Below are positions 17,676 through 24,808 of a stretch of DNA of 64,000 nt, piece by piece. The translations under genes and the position numbers were made by a program. Below the pieces are notes generated by a model, which was not told the origin of the DNA, ran no database searches, and was given only the letters and a program-made list of their open reading frames with translations. This DNA is from Deltaproteobacteria bacterium (GTDB taxonomy: Bacteria; Desulfobacterota; GWC2-55-46), in NCBI GenBank assembly GCA_019912665.1, contig JAIOIE010000006.1:62001-126000 (forward strand), written 5' to 3'. Within the stretch, counting starts at the first letter, position 1. Each line of letters opens with the position of its first letter.

Positions 17676-19313
17676 GTGAGCAAGGAAGCGATATACGTAA
17701 TAGGGCACAAGAACCCGGATACAGATTCGATATGCTCGGCGATAGCGCTCGCGGAGCTTAAGAACGCGCTCGGGGAGGGCGACTTCCTCCCGGCCAGGGC
17801 AGGGGACCTTAATCCCCAGACCGAGTTCATTCTCAATTACTTTAACGTCCAGCCGCCTAAATACATATCCGACGTCCGCCCCAAGGCAAGTGACATCATG
17901 TCAACAGGCGTCGTAACAGTGAACGAGGATACCCCCTTCCACAGGGTCCTGGAATTGATGAGGGAAGAGGAGGTTCGGTTCATGCCGGTCCTCGACGGGA
18001 ACGGGAGGCCCAAGGGGGTATTGACCCTCATGGAGCTCGCCAAGAGGTATCTCGAGGCCGAGCACTCGATAGAGGTGACCACGTCCCTCAGGAACATAGT
18101 CCAGACCCTCGGAGCCAGGGTCAGGAACGACTCGCTCGGTACGAGTGAGATCACATTCACCGTCTATATCGGCGCCATGTCCGAGGAGGCCTTCCTGTAC
18201 ATACTCGGACAGGAAGATCCAAAGAGGTGCGCGCTCATAGTGGGCGACAGGGTCGAGATACAGAAGAGGGCGGTAGAGAAGGGAGTAGGGCTCCTGATAA
18301 TATCCGGAGGCTTCGACGTGGATGAAAGCCTCGCCCAGGAGGCGTCGAGGCGCGGCGTAAGCATAATAGTCTCGCCTTTCGACTCGGCCACTACTTCCAT
18401 ACTGGTGAGGGTCAGCACCCCGGCGTCCATGATATGCGAGACGAGCTTCGATACCGTCTCCCCCGACGACCTGGTCGATGATTTCAAGTTCAAGGCCGCC
18501 TCGGCCGCGGGCCTCATTGTGCTCGACTCCGAAGGCGTGATGCAGGGCGTCATAACGAAGACCGACATCCTGAAACCCCCGTCGACAAGCCTCGTACTCG
18601 TGGACCATAACGAGCTTTCGCAGGCCGTGGACGGCGCAGAGGCCGTTAACATAATGGAGGTCGTGGACCACCACAGGATAGGTAACTTCACCTGCACCCA
18701 GCCCATACCCTTCATTTGCGAGCCGGTCGGCTCAACCTCGACGCTCGTCTCCGAGCTATATAAAAGGACCGGGGCTCCGATAAAAAAAGAGACCGCAGGG
18801 CTGCTTCTTGGCGGCGTGCTCTCCGACACCGTTATGCTCAAATCCCCGACGACGACCGCCAGGGACAGGGAAATAATCAAATGGCTCGAGGAGAAGTCGG
18901 GACTCGACCACGCCGCATTCGGCTCCGAGGTCTTCGGCTCGAGCGCGAGCCTCAGGAAGAGGGGCGCGGAGGCAGTGGTTGCCGGCGACTTCAAGGTGTT
19001 CGAGGCCAAGGGCAGGAAGTTCGGCATAGGGCAGGTCGAGATAATCGGCTTCGACGAGTTCCACGAAGAGGCGGCAAGCCTTACAGGTGTGCTCTTGAGG
19101 AAGAGGGAGGAAAAGGACCTCAAGCTCGCGGGGCTCCTTGTTACCGACATATCCCTGGGCACGTCGCTCCTTCTGGCCGTGGGCGAAAACGAGGTGCTCT
19201 ATAAGCTCAACTACCCGAAGGTAAAGGACGGGGTATTCGAGCTTAAGAACGTGATATCCAGGAAAAAGCAGGTGGTGCCGCATATACTGAGCGTCTTTAA
19301 CGAGATATTCTGA
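17676..19313 (+). CDS. Family II (Mn-dependent) inorganic pyrophosphatase with CBS-DRTGG-CBS insert
   Basis: 545-aa cytoplasmic enzyme that hydrolyses pyrophosphate. DHH-type catalytic motifs are GHKNPDTDSIC (residues 10-20), VDHNELSQ, and VVDHHRIGN. The C-terminal DHHA2-like domain ends the protein. Inserted after about residue 70 are a CBS domain (DIMSTGVVTVNEDTP), a DRTGG-like domain (FTVYIGAMSEEA to about residue 240) and a second CBS (ISVIVSPFDSATT..GVITKTDIL), which in this family bind adenine nucleotides and regulate activity. GTG at 17676 is chosen with GGAG 10 bases upstream; the nearby ATG at 17671 is out of frame. Confidence 0.93.
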   Translation: MSKEAIYVIGHKNPDTDSICSAIALAELKNALGEGDFLPARAGDLNPQTEFILNYFNVQPPKYISDVRPKASDIMSTGVVTVNEDTPFHRVLELMREEEVRFMPVLDGNGRPKGVLTLMELAKRYLEAEHSIEVTTSLRNIVQTLGARVRNDSLGTSEITFTVYIGAMSEEAFLYILGQEDPKRCALIVGDRVEIQKRAVEKGVGLLIISGGFDVDESLAQEASRRGVSIIVSPFDSATTSILVRVSTPASMICETSFDTVSPDDLVDDFKFKAASAAGLIVLDSEGVMQGVITKTDILKPPSTSLVLVDHNELSQAVDGAEAVNIMEVVDHHRIGNFTCTQPIPFICEPVGSTSTLVSELYKRTGAPIKKETAGLLLGGVLSDTVMLKSPTTTARDREIIKWLEEKSGLDHAAFGSEVFGSSASLRKRGAEAVVAGDFKVFEAKGRKFGIGQVEIIGFDEFHEEAASLTGVLLRKREEKDLKLAGLLVTDISLGTSLLLAVGENEVLYKLNYPKVKDGVFELKNVISRKKQVVPHILSVFNEIF

Positions 19314-19317
19314 CACA

Positions 19318-19434
19318 GGCCGCTCAAGAAGCTCAATCTGCGGCGTACAAAAAAAGTACGCCTCATACCTCATTTTTCGACTCCTTGCATCTTGAACTTT
19401 TTGAGCAGCATGTGATTAGAGTTTTTCAGCAGCC
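19318..19434 (+). repeat. Dispersed palindromic repeat family A, copy in intergenic region
   Basis: Shares GCTCAATCTGCGGCGTAC, AAAGTACGCCTCAT and GAxCTTTTTGAGCAGC with the elements at 38325 and 39346. An additional arm GAGTTTTTCAGCAGCC is at 19419-19434. The central AGTACGCC/GGCGTAC segment forms a hairpin. Confidence 0.75.
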
Positions 19435-19463
19435 TTTTCAAGACAGGGAGAAAGAAAGTCCCA

Positions 19464-19496
19464 AAGCGGTCCAGGCCCGGCCTGGACCGCTTTTTC
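19464..19496 (+). terminator. Intrinsic terminator after the pyrophosphatase gene
   Basis: A perfect 14-bp stem (19464-19477 / 19481-19494) with a 3-base loop runs into TTTTT. The A-rich left flank allows function in both directions. Confidence 0.88.
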
Positions 19497-19526
19497 TTTG
19501 CCGCTCTTCAGGGCGGCTGAATAATT

Positions 19527-19556
19527 TTGATTCATTTACCCGGCCTGTGCTATACT
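19527..19556 (+). promoter_or_regulatory. Promoter of the HTH/zinc-ribbon gene
   Basis: TTGATT (19527-19532), an 18-base spacer and TGC-TATACT (extended -10, hexamer 19551-19556). Confidence 0.65.
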
Positions 19557-19617
19557 GCCTCCTAAGTGGAAGGTCTTTCTATTCAATGCGCCTCCTGAAG
19601 CATTTTCCCATTGCCCC

Positions 19618-19926
19618 GTGGACCGAAAAGACCTGACCATACGGCAACTGATAATCGAAGCGATAAGCGGACGAATGCTTACCTCGAAGGAGATATCCGG
19701 CGCGGTCGGCATCCGCGAGAAGGACGTCCTTGAGCACCTTGAGCATATCGCAAGGTCGTTCCATAAGGGAAAGCAGGGAGGACGTGAGTTCGTTGTCGAG
19801 CCTTCCGAGTGCCTTGACTGCGGCTTCGTCTTCAGGAAAAGGGAAAGGCTCAGGACTCCTTCAAGGTGTCCGGTATGCAAGTCCGAGGGGATAACCGAGA
19901 CCAGGTTCGGCATAAAAGGCGGCTGA
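19618..19926 (+). CDS. Small HTH and zinc-ribbon putative regulator
   Basis: 102-aa soluble protein. The N-terminal half looks like a winged or simple helix-turn-helix (LTSKEISGAVGIREKDVLEHLEHIARS). The C-terminal half is a zinc ribbon with C-L-D-C (SECLDCGFVF) and C-P-V-C (SRCPVCKSEG). This architecture occurs in predicted transcription regulators shared with archaea. GTG at 19618 is the first plausible start; the ribosome site is weak. It has its own promoter. Target genes are unknown. Confidence 0.75.
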   Translation: MDRKDLTIRQLIIEAISGRMLTSKEISGAVGIREKDVLEHLEHIARSFHKGKQGGREFVVEPSECLDCGFVFRKRERLRTPSRCPVCKSEGITETRFGIKGG

Positions 19927-19978
19927 CCTGTTATAACTTGCCATTTTTAATTAGCCCGTGCGGATTTCCGTTCATTTG

Positions 19979-20893
19979 ATGAGAAAAATCTTTTTCGTAA
20001 TAGCCGCCGTCCTCCTATGCAGCATCCCCCAGCCTGCGCTCGCCGCTAAAGAGGAAGTAAAAATTTCCTTCTCAGCCGGGAAGAGGGTAGATAACCTCGA
20101 CTGGTCGATAGCCGGCGGCGGCGTCAATATCCTCTCAGAGCTTACCTGGAAGGACCTTGAGAGCTATCAACTCAAGGGCAGGGCCCGCATATACATCGGC
20201 CGTGTCTACCTGAGGGGGCAAGCAGCCTACGCCTTTATAGTCAGCGGGGAAAACCAGGATTCCGATTACGCCGGTAATAACAGGACCAATGAAATATCGC
20301 GCTCCGAGAACAGGTCGGACAGCGGCGACTTCTGGGACCTCTCGGGCGGGGTCGGGTATGTATTCAGGCCAGCTCTCACAGGCGGCAGGCTGGCCATCGC
20401 ACCGATTGCCGGCCTTTCATATCATCGGCAGAACCTCACCATAACCGACGGCTTCCAGACCGTGACCTCGCCGGGCTTTCCCCCCCTGGGGCCTTTCCCC
20501 GGGCTCGACAGCACCTACTCCGCATCATGGGCCGGGCCGTGGGCCGGGGTCGATATCGAATACGCCTACAAGAGGCTTACGGTCTCGGGCTCGTTAGAGT
20601 ACCATGTCGCCTACTACAACGCGGTCGCAAACTGGAACCTCCGGGCCGATTTCGCCCACCCGAATAGCTTCGAGCACTGGGCCGACGGCAGTGGGGTCGT
20701 AGTGAGCCTCGGCGCGGAATACGCCCTGGATGACAGGTGGTCGTTGGCAGGCTCCTTCGACCTCCAGGACTGGAGCACTTCATCGGGGACCGACAGGACT
20801 TATTTCGCCGCGGGCGGGGCCGCCGATACGCGGCTTAACGGGGTAAACTGGGATTCCAGGGCCTTCTCCCTCGGCCTGAACTACAGGTTTTGA
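19979..20893 (+). CDS. Outer-membrane beta-barrel protein (omptin/Pom-like)
   Basis: Predicted 304-aa exported barrel. The signal peptide MRKIFFVIAAVLLCSIPQPALAA starts at ATG 19979; an in-frame GTG at 19958 would only add residues before it. The mature part alternates hydrophobic and polar residues in amphipathic strands and ends in LGLNYRF, the C-terminal Phe expected for Bam-dependent folding. Pattern and length resemble omptin-like barrels and the Protochlamydia outer-membrane protein family; I did not confirm omptin catalytic residues, so protease activity is not claimed. Confidence 0.75.
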   Translation: MRKIFFVIAAVLLCSIPQPALAAKEEVKISFSAGKRVDNLDWSIAGGGVNILSELTWKDLESYQLKGRARIYIGRVYLRGQAAYAFIVSGENQDSDYAGNNRTNEISRSENRSDSGDFWDLSGGVGYVFRPALTGGRLAIAPIAGLSYHRQNLTITDGFQTVTSPGFPPLGPFPGLDSTYSASWAGPWAGVDIEYAYKRLTVSGSLEYHVAYYNAVANWNLRADFAHPNSFEHWADGSGVVVSLGAEYALDDRWSLAGSFDLQDWSTSSGTDRTYFAAGGAADTRLNGVNWDSRAFSLGLNYRF

Positions 20894-20906
20894 AAAATAG
20901 CTGTGC

Positions 20907-20912
20907 TATAAT
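20907..20912 (+). promoter_or_regulatory. Candidate extended -10 promoter upstream of a structured leader
   Basis: TGTGC-TATAAT with hexamer at 20907-20912, just after the barrel gene stop. No -35 at correct spacing. Any transcript would begin just before the hairpin at 20927-20985. Confidence 0.45.
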
Positions 20913-20926
20913 CATATCAATAGGAG

Positions 20927-20985
20927 AGAGCTTTTGGCAGGGCGCGTTCGGTCATTTGCCCGCCCCCGCCCGGGCAAATAGCTCT
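20927..20985 (+). other. Stem-loop of unknown role between barrel gene and riboswitch promoter
   Basis: Outer arms AGAGCT/AGCTCT (20927-20932 / 20980-20985) and inner arms ATTTGCCCG/CGGGCAAAT (20954-20962 / 20971-20979). No T-run follows, and it touches the -35 box of the next promoter. Confidence 0.5.
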
Positions 20986-21013
20986 TGACAAGGGAGAGTA
21001 GTTGTATTATAAG
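20985..21013 (+). promoter_or_regulatory. Sigma70-type promoter for the SAM-riboswitch operon
   Basis: TTGACA (20985-20990), an exact 17-base spacer and TATAAG (21008-21013). The transcript start would be near 21020, about 110 nt before the riboswitch P1 stem. Confidence 0.78.
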
Positions 21014-21128
21014 TCTGGACTGTAAAATTCCTTCCATCCGTCAAAAGCCGTCAAGCTGAGACCCTGGAGGAAAAGACCGGCATCAACCCGCGGACACAGC
21101 CACGCGGCCCAAAATTGAATATTCGATG

Positions 21129-21247
21129 CTCTTATCGAGAGTGGCAGAGGGACTGGCCCTGTGAAGCCACAGCAACCGGTTCCGTTTTCAAAAACGGAAC
21201 GCCAGGTGCTAATTCCAGCAAGGCTTGAAGCCTTGGAAGATAAGAAA
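21129..21247 (+). ncRNA. SAM-I (S-box) riboswitch aptamer
   Basis: The S-box consensus is readable in order: CTTATC of P1 (21131-21136), GAGAGTGGCAGAGGGACTGG, CCCTGTGAAGCC, CAGCAACCGG, a P3-type hairpin TTCCGTTTT/AAAACGGAA, CCAGGTGCTAATTCCAGCA, a P4 hairpin AAGGCTT/AAGCCTT and GGAAGATAAG closing P1 (GATAAG 21239-21244). It binds S-adenosylmethionine and controls the downstream threonine-synthase-like gene by transcription attenuation. Confidence 0.97.
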
Positions 21248-21297
21248 AGGTCATGAACGGCGCCTCTTCTTATCAACCAGAGAAGGGGTTTTTTTTT
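21239..21297 (+). terminator. SAM-riboswitch expression platform (terminator/antiterminator)
   Basis: Terminator: CCTCTTCT (21263-21270) pairs with AGAAGGGG (21281-21288), followed by nine T. Antiterminator: the 3' P1 strand GATAAGAAAAGG (21239-21250) pairs with CCTCTTCTTATC (21263-21274) at 11 of 12 positions. With SAM, P1 holds GATAAG and the terminator forms (OFF); without SAM the antiterminator wins. Confidence 0.92.
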
Positions 21298-21346
21298 GGC
21301 CTGTTCAAACCGAACCGCTCGCACAGAGATTAAAGGAGGGTACCAG

Positions 21347-22600
21347 ATGAGCTACATGAAGGCGTTGAAATGCAGAGAGTGCGGGAAGGAGTACCCCAAA
21401 GAGGCGCTCCACGTCTGCGAGCTGTGCTTCGGCCCGCTTGAGGTCGCATACGAGTACGACAGGATGAAAGGCGTTCTTACGAGGGAGACGATCGAGAAGC
21501 GCGCCCCGAACATGTGGAGGTACAAGGAGCTCCTCCCGATAGACGGCGAGCCCACGGTGGGCGGCCAGGTCGGGTACACGCCCCTCGTGCGCGCGTCGAA
21601 CCTGGCCAAGGCGCTAGGCGTAAAGGAGCTCTACATCAAGAACGACGCGGTGAACTACCCGACCCTCTCGTTCAAGGACAGGGTCGTCTCTGTGGCCCTT
21701 TCCAGGGCCAGGGAATTGGGCTTCACCGTGGCCTCCTGCGCCTCGACAGGGAACCTCGCGAATTCGGTCGCCGCTAACGCCGCCGCCTGCGGCATGGAGA
21801 GCTTCGTCTTCATCCCGTACGACCTCGAGCAGACCAAGATACTCGGCACGCTCGTCTACGGCGCGACCGTCGTCAGCATAAAAGGGACCTACGACGAGGT
21901 GAACAGGCTCTGCAGCGAGATAGCGGGAAAATACGGCTGGGCATTCGTTAACATCAATATCAGGCCCTACTACGCCGAGGGCTCCAAGACATTCGGCTAC
22001 GAGATAGCCGAGCAGCTCGGCTGGAGGACCCCGAAGCATGTTGTCGTGCCCATGGCGGGCGGGTCTCTCATAACCAAGATACACAAGGCCTTCAAGGAGT
22101 TCCACACCCTGGGCCTCATCCCGGAGAACACGGCCAGGATCTACGGGGCACAGGCCGCGGGGTGCTCCCCGATAGTGAACGCCGTAAAAGAGGGGAGCGA
22201 GCTCATCCGCCCGGTGCGCCCCAATACGATAGCCAAGTCGCTGGCCATCGGGAACCCTGCCGACGGCTACTACTCGGCCAAGGTCATGAGGGAGACGGGC
22301 GGCTGGGGCGAGAACGTGACCGACGAGGAGATTATAGAGGCCATGAAGCTCCTGGCTGAGACCGAGGGCATATTCGCCGAGACCGCCGGAGGGGTGACGC
22401 TCGGGGCCGCAAAGAAGCTCATCGAGTCCGGCAGGATCCCGAGGGACGAATCCATCGTCGTCTCCATAACCGGGAACGGCTTGAAGACCCAGGAGGCCCT
22501 CTACGGGAAGCTCAAGGAGCCCACGGTCATAAACGCCAGGCTCCAGGAGTTCGACGACCTCGTTAAGGCCGGGGGCAGGGAATACGCCGTAAAGGCATAG
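21347..22600 (+). CDS. thrC: Threonine-synthase-like PLP enzyme under SAM riboswitch control
   Basis: 417-aa fold-type II PLP enzyme. ATG at 21347 follows AAAGGAGG by 7 bases. The N-terminal zinc-ribbon-like block has Cys9, Cys12, Cys24 and Cys27. The Schiff-base lysine is Lys110 in YPTLSFKDRVV. The phosphate-binding region is ASTGNLANSVAANAAACG and the C-terminal helix carries ETAGGVTLGAAKK. By homology it converts O-phosphohomoserine to threonine. Control by a SAM-I riboswitch, rather than a threonine-type leader, and the position at the head of a sulfur operon suggest a possible role in homocysteine or methionine supply; this is inference. Followed by sulfite reductase after 133 bases. Confidence 0.9.
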   Translation: MSYMKALKCRECGKEYPKEALHVCELCFGPLEVAYEYDRMKGVLTRETIEKRAPNMWRYKELLPIDGEPTVGGQVGYTPLVRASNLAKALGVKELYIKNDAVNYPTLSFKDRVVSVALSRARELGFTVASCASTGNLANSVAANAAACGMESFVFIPYDLEQTKILGTLVYGATVVSIKGTYDEVNRLCSEIAGKYGWAFVNINIRPYYAEGSKTFGYEIAEQLGWRTPKHVVVPMAGGSLITKIHKAFKEFHTLGLIPENTARIYGAQAAGCSPIVNAVKEGSELIRPVRPNTIAKSLAIGNPADGYYSAKVMRETGGWGENVTDEEIIEAMKLLAETEGIFAETAGGVTLGAAKKLIESGRIPRDESIVVSITGNGLKTQEALYGKLKEPTVINARLQEFDDLVKAGGREYAVKA

Positions 22601-22733
22601 GATTTTTCGCTTCTATTTCCCGTGTTTTTTCTGGTATCATAGTACCTGTCGCGCCCGGATTGTCGCAAAGGGGTAGAGCCCCGTTCATGGGAACGGCCCC
22701 ATACCAAGAGAAGGGAGAGTTCTTTTAACAGTC

Positions 22734-23684
22734 ATGACCGACCATTTCATTCAGGATAAGACAACCAAGGTAACGGTAAACCTGGAAGGCGCCCAGCAGA
22801 AGATGGACTTTAACGACCTTAAGTCCGGCGGCTTCATAAAGCAGAGACAGAAGGACCTCTTTACGGTGCGTCTGCGCTGCCCGGGCGGCAAGCTCACCAC
22901 CGAAAAGCTGATAGAGATATCGAAGATTGCCCACAAATACAGCAAAAAGGGCGTCGTCCACTTCAGCTTCCGCCAGTCCCTTGAGATACTCTATGTTGAC
23001 TACAAGGAGTTCAACGCGATAGTCGCGGAGCTTGAGAAGATAGGGCAGAAGGTCGCCTCCTGCGGCCCGAGGGTCAGGGTCCCTACGGCCTGCGGCGGGT
23101 GCGAGTACAACCCGAACGGCCTTACTGACACGCAGAAGATGGCGGAGATGGTCGACCAGACCTTCTTTGGCACTCCGACCCCGCACAAGTTCAAGACCTC
23201 TTTTTCTGGCTGCCCGATAGACTGCGCCAGGACCAAGGAGATGGACCTGGGCTTCCAGGGCGTGGTCGACCCGAAATGGGAAGAGGAGGCCTGCACCGGT
23301 TGCACCATCTGCTCGGAAGCCTGCAAGGAAGGGGCGATAGAGTCTGACCCGGACACCGGAAAACCCATATTCGACCCCTTGAAGTGCATCTACTGCGGCG
23401 ATTGCATCAGGGCGTGCCCGACCGAGGCTTGGAGGCCCAAGAGGTACGGTCATATAGTCAGGATAGGCGGCAAGCACGGACGACACCCCATGGAAGCCGT
23501 GGAGGTATGCAGCTTCCTTCCGGACGAGAAGGTCGCGGACGCCATAAGGATGACCATAGAATGGTACAACGCGAACGGCAAAAGGGGCGAGAGAATAGGG
23601 AACACCCTTAAGAGGGTGGGGCTTGATAATTACCTCAAGTTCATGGAGCCGGTATTTCAGAATAACGAAGCCGTTAAGGCTTAA
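22734..23684 (+). CDS. Siroheme sulfite reductase with ferredoxin domain (AsrC/Dsr-like)
   Basis: 316-aa single-subunit enzyme expected to reduce sulfite to sulfide. The N-terminal NIR/SIR ferredoxin-like half contains FIKQRQKDLFTVRLRCPGG. The siroheme/4Fe-4S region has Cys110, Cys120 and Cys123 (TACGGCEYN) and Cys160/Cys164 (SGCPIDCAR). Two inserted 4Fe-4S motifs follow: Cys187-190-193-197 and Cys218-221-224-228. The distal pair CX3C is canonical, but the proximal one is CX2C rather than CX5C. It is shorter than CysI and lacks a linked flavoprotein, so electrons probably come from ferredoxin. GGGAGAG precedes ATG 22734. Confidence 0.87.
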   Translation: MTDHFIQDKTTKVTVNLEGAQQKMDFNDLKSGGFIKQRQKDLFTVRLRCPGGKLTTEKLIEISKIAHKYSKKGVVHFSFRQSLEILYVDYKEFNAIVAELEKIGQKVASCGPRVRVPTACGGCEYNPNGLTDTQKMAEMVDQTFFGTPTPHKFKTSFSGCPIDCARTKEMDLGFQGVVDPKWEEEACTGCTICSEACKEGAIESDPDTGKPIFDPLKCIYCGDCIRACPTEAWRPKRYGHIVRIGGKHGRHPMEAVEVCSFLPDEKVADAIRMTIEWYNANGKRGERIGNTLKRVGLDNYLKFMEPVFQNNEAVKA

Positions 23685-23693
23685 GGCGGGGTG

Positions 23694-23930
23694 ATGGCTG
23701 AATCCAGGACAGACGCAACGATAGACTTGAGGGGTGTCATGTGCCCCATCAACTTCGTAAAGACCAAATTGAAGCTCGAGATGATGAACCCCGGCGAGGT
23801 CCTGGAAGTGATACTCGATTCCGGCGAACCCATACAGAACGTGCCCAAATCCATCAAGGAAGAGGGGCACAGGATAATTGAGGTCAAGAAGGAAGGGGAC
23901 TTCTTCAGGCTCAAGGTCGAGAAGAGCTGA
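23694..23930 (+). CDS. tusA: TusA/SirA-like sulfur carrier protein
   Basis: 78-aa small thiol carrier. ATG at 23694 is used; a GTG lies just upstream at 23691. The TusA signature DLRGVMCPINFVKTKLKL contains the persulfide-bearing Cys, followed by the M-N-P-G-E-V-L-E-V turn. Such proteins relay persulfide sulfur to acceptors. Here it sits between sulfite reductase and the ThiS-like carrier, consistent with moving reduced sulfur to carrier thiocarboxylate formation. That route is inferred from context. Confidence 0.9.
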   Translation: MAESRTDATIDLRGVMCPINFVKTKLKLEMMNPGEVLEVILDSGEPIQNVPKSIKEEGHRIIEVKKEGDFFRLKVEKS

Positions 23931-24028
23931 ACGGGCGGGCCTTTCCGGAAGTCGCGGACGTCCTCTGCCCTTGACGCTTAAGCGGGAAGCCAATACAGCA
24001 AGGAATTCCGATAGGAGGATTGGAGAAT

Positions 24029-24310
24029 ATGGTTATCAAGGTCAGGATACCGACCCCGCTCCGCAAGCTCACCAACGGCTCGGATGAGGTCACCGCAACG
24101 GGCGCGAACATCGCAGAGATTATCGAGGACCTGGAAAGGAACTACCCCGGCCTTAAGGAGAGGATCTGCGAAGAGGACGGCAAGCTCAGGAGATTCGTGA
24201 ACATCTACCTGAACGACGAGGACATCAGGTTCAAGGAGAACATGGACACCAGGCTCAAGGAGAATGACGAGCTGTCCATAATCCCAGCAATCGCCGGAGG
24301 CGCGCTTTGA
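24029..24310 (+). CDS. ThiS/MoaD/CysO-like sulfur carrier protein with Gly-Gly-Ala-Leu tail
   Basis: 93-aa beta-grasp (ubiquitin-like) carrier. ATG at 24029, with AGGAGG 10 bases upstream. Blocks VRIPTPLRKLTNG, LERNYPGLKERI, RFVNIYLNDEDIRF and DELSIIPAIAGG are typical of CysO/MoaD relatives. The C-terminus is Gly90-Gly91-Ala92-Leu93. Since adenylation and thiocarboxylation occur on a terminal Gly-Gly, the Ala-Leu must be removed first, as described for QbsE and HcyS; a JAMM protease is encoded at 25832. It overlaps the NIL gene by 4 bases. Confidence 0.92.
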   Translation: MVIKVRIPTPLRKLTNGSDEVTATGANIAEIIEDLERNYPGLKERICEEDGKLRRFVNIYLNDEDIRFKENMDTRLKENDELSIIPAIAGGAL

Positions 24311-24543
24311 AAAAGAGGGTCTATCTCACCTATCCCAAGGAACAGGTAAAGGAGCCACTCCTTTACCATGTCGGCAAGAAGTTCGAGGTAGTAACGAACA
24401 TCAGGCAGGCGACCGTTTCCGACAAGATAGGGCTCGTCGCGCTCGAGCTGGAAGGAGAGCCGGAGGAGATAGAGAAGGCGATACAGTATTTAATCGAGAA
24501 GGGCGTCAAGGTAGAACCCATAGAGCTCGATATTATCGAATAG
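24307..24543 (+). CDS. NIL-domain protein
   Basis: 78-aa protein consisting of a NIL domain (LTYPKEQVKEPLLYHVGKKF, then TNIRQATVSDKIGLVALEL and an acidic C-terminal strand). NIL domains occur on MetN methionine transporters and on ferredoxin-type proteins linked to homocysteine synthesis, where they are thought to sense or bind sulfur amino acids. TTG at 24307 overlaps the carrier gene stop (TTGA). The GGAGG ribosome site at 24296-24300 is formed by the carrier Gly-Gly codons. Last gene before a terminator. Confidence 0.85.
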   Translation: MKKRVYLTYPKEQVKEPLLYHVGKKFEVVTNIRQATVSDKIGLVALELEGEPEEIEKAIQYLIEKGVKVEPIELDIIE

Positions 24544-24621
24544 CGCGGGCGCTGGCCTTTTCCCCTGGACCGGGGCTGGCCCCGGTCTCATCGGCGAGCC
24601 TGAACGGCTTTTAAAAACCTG

Positions 24622-24652
24622 AACCCCGCCCCATGAGGACGGGGTTTTTTTT
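24622..24652 (+). terminator. Intrinsic terminator closing the riboswitch operon
   Basis: AACCCCG/CGGGGTT (24622-24628 / 24640-24646) with further inner pairing, followed by eight T. Confidence 0.85.
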
Positions 24653-24696
24653 ATGTCCTGATATGGTTTTTTTCAAGGTTTGCCGGCCTAAATATG

Positions 24697-24745
24697 TTGA
24701 CAAATATACTAAGGTATTATAAACTTGAGAAGCTTACTAAGGTAT
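24697..24745 (+). promoter_or_regulatory. Promoter with duplicated palindromic operator before cysteine synthase
   Basis: TTGACA at 24697-24702 and TATAAA at 24718-24723 (15-base spacer). Two near-identical 12-bp sites, ATACTAAGGTAT (24706-24717) and TTACTAAGGTAT (24734-24745), are 28 bp apart. One sits in the promoter spacer and one just past the start region, with ATAC/GTAT half-sites. This layout suggests repression, possibly by an Rrf2-type sulfur regulator (inference). Confidence 0.65.
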
Positions 24746-24808
24746 TCACCGCTAGCCGTACCGGTTCATTTTGAGCGGAATTTCACCCCCCTTGGGGAGG
24801 TATAGTCA

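Noticed and set aside
19979-20893. Omptin protease assignment
   Set aside because: Barrel length and strand pattern are similar, but I could not place the catalytic Asp/His pairs.
22725-23993. Long open frame on the minus strand (422 codons)
   Set aside because: Exactly opposite the sulfite reductase and TusA genes. GC-rich codon structure leaves the antisense frame open; composition is Gly/Leu/Val/Arg-rich with no domain.
24020-24543. Carrier interpreted as ThiS or MoaD for thiamine or molybdopterin
   Set aside because: No thi or moa genes nearby; the GG-AL tail and the cysteine synthase/JAMM/E1 neighbourhood fit CysO/HcyS better, though phylogeny was not run.
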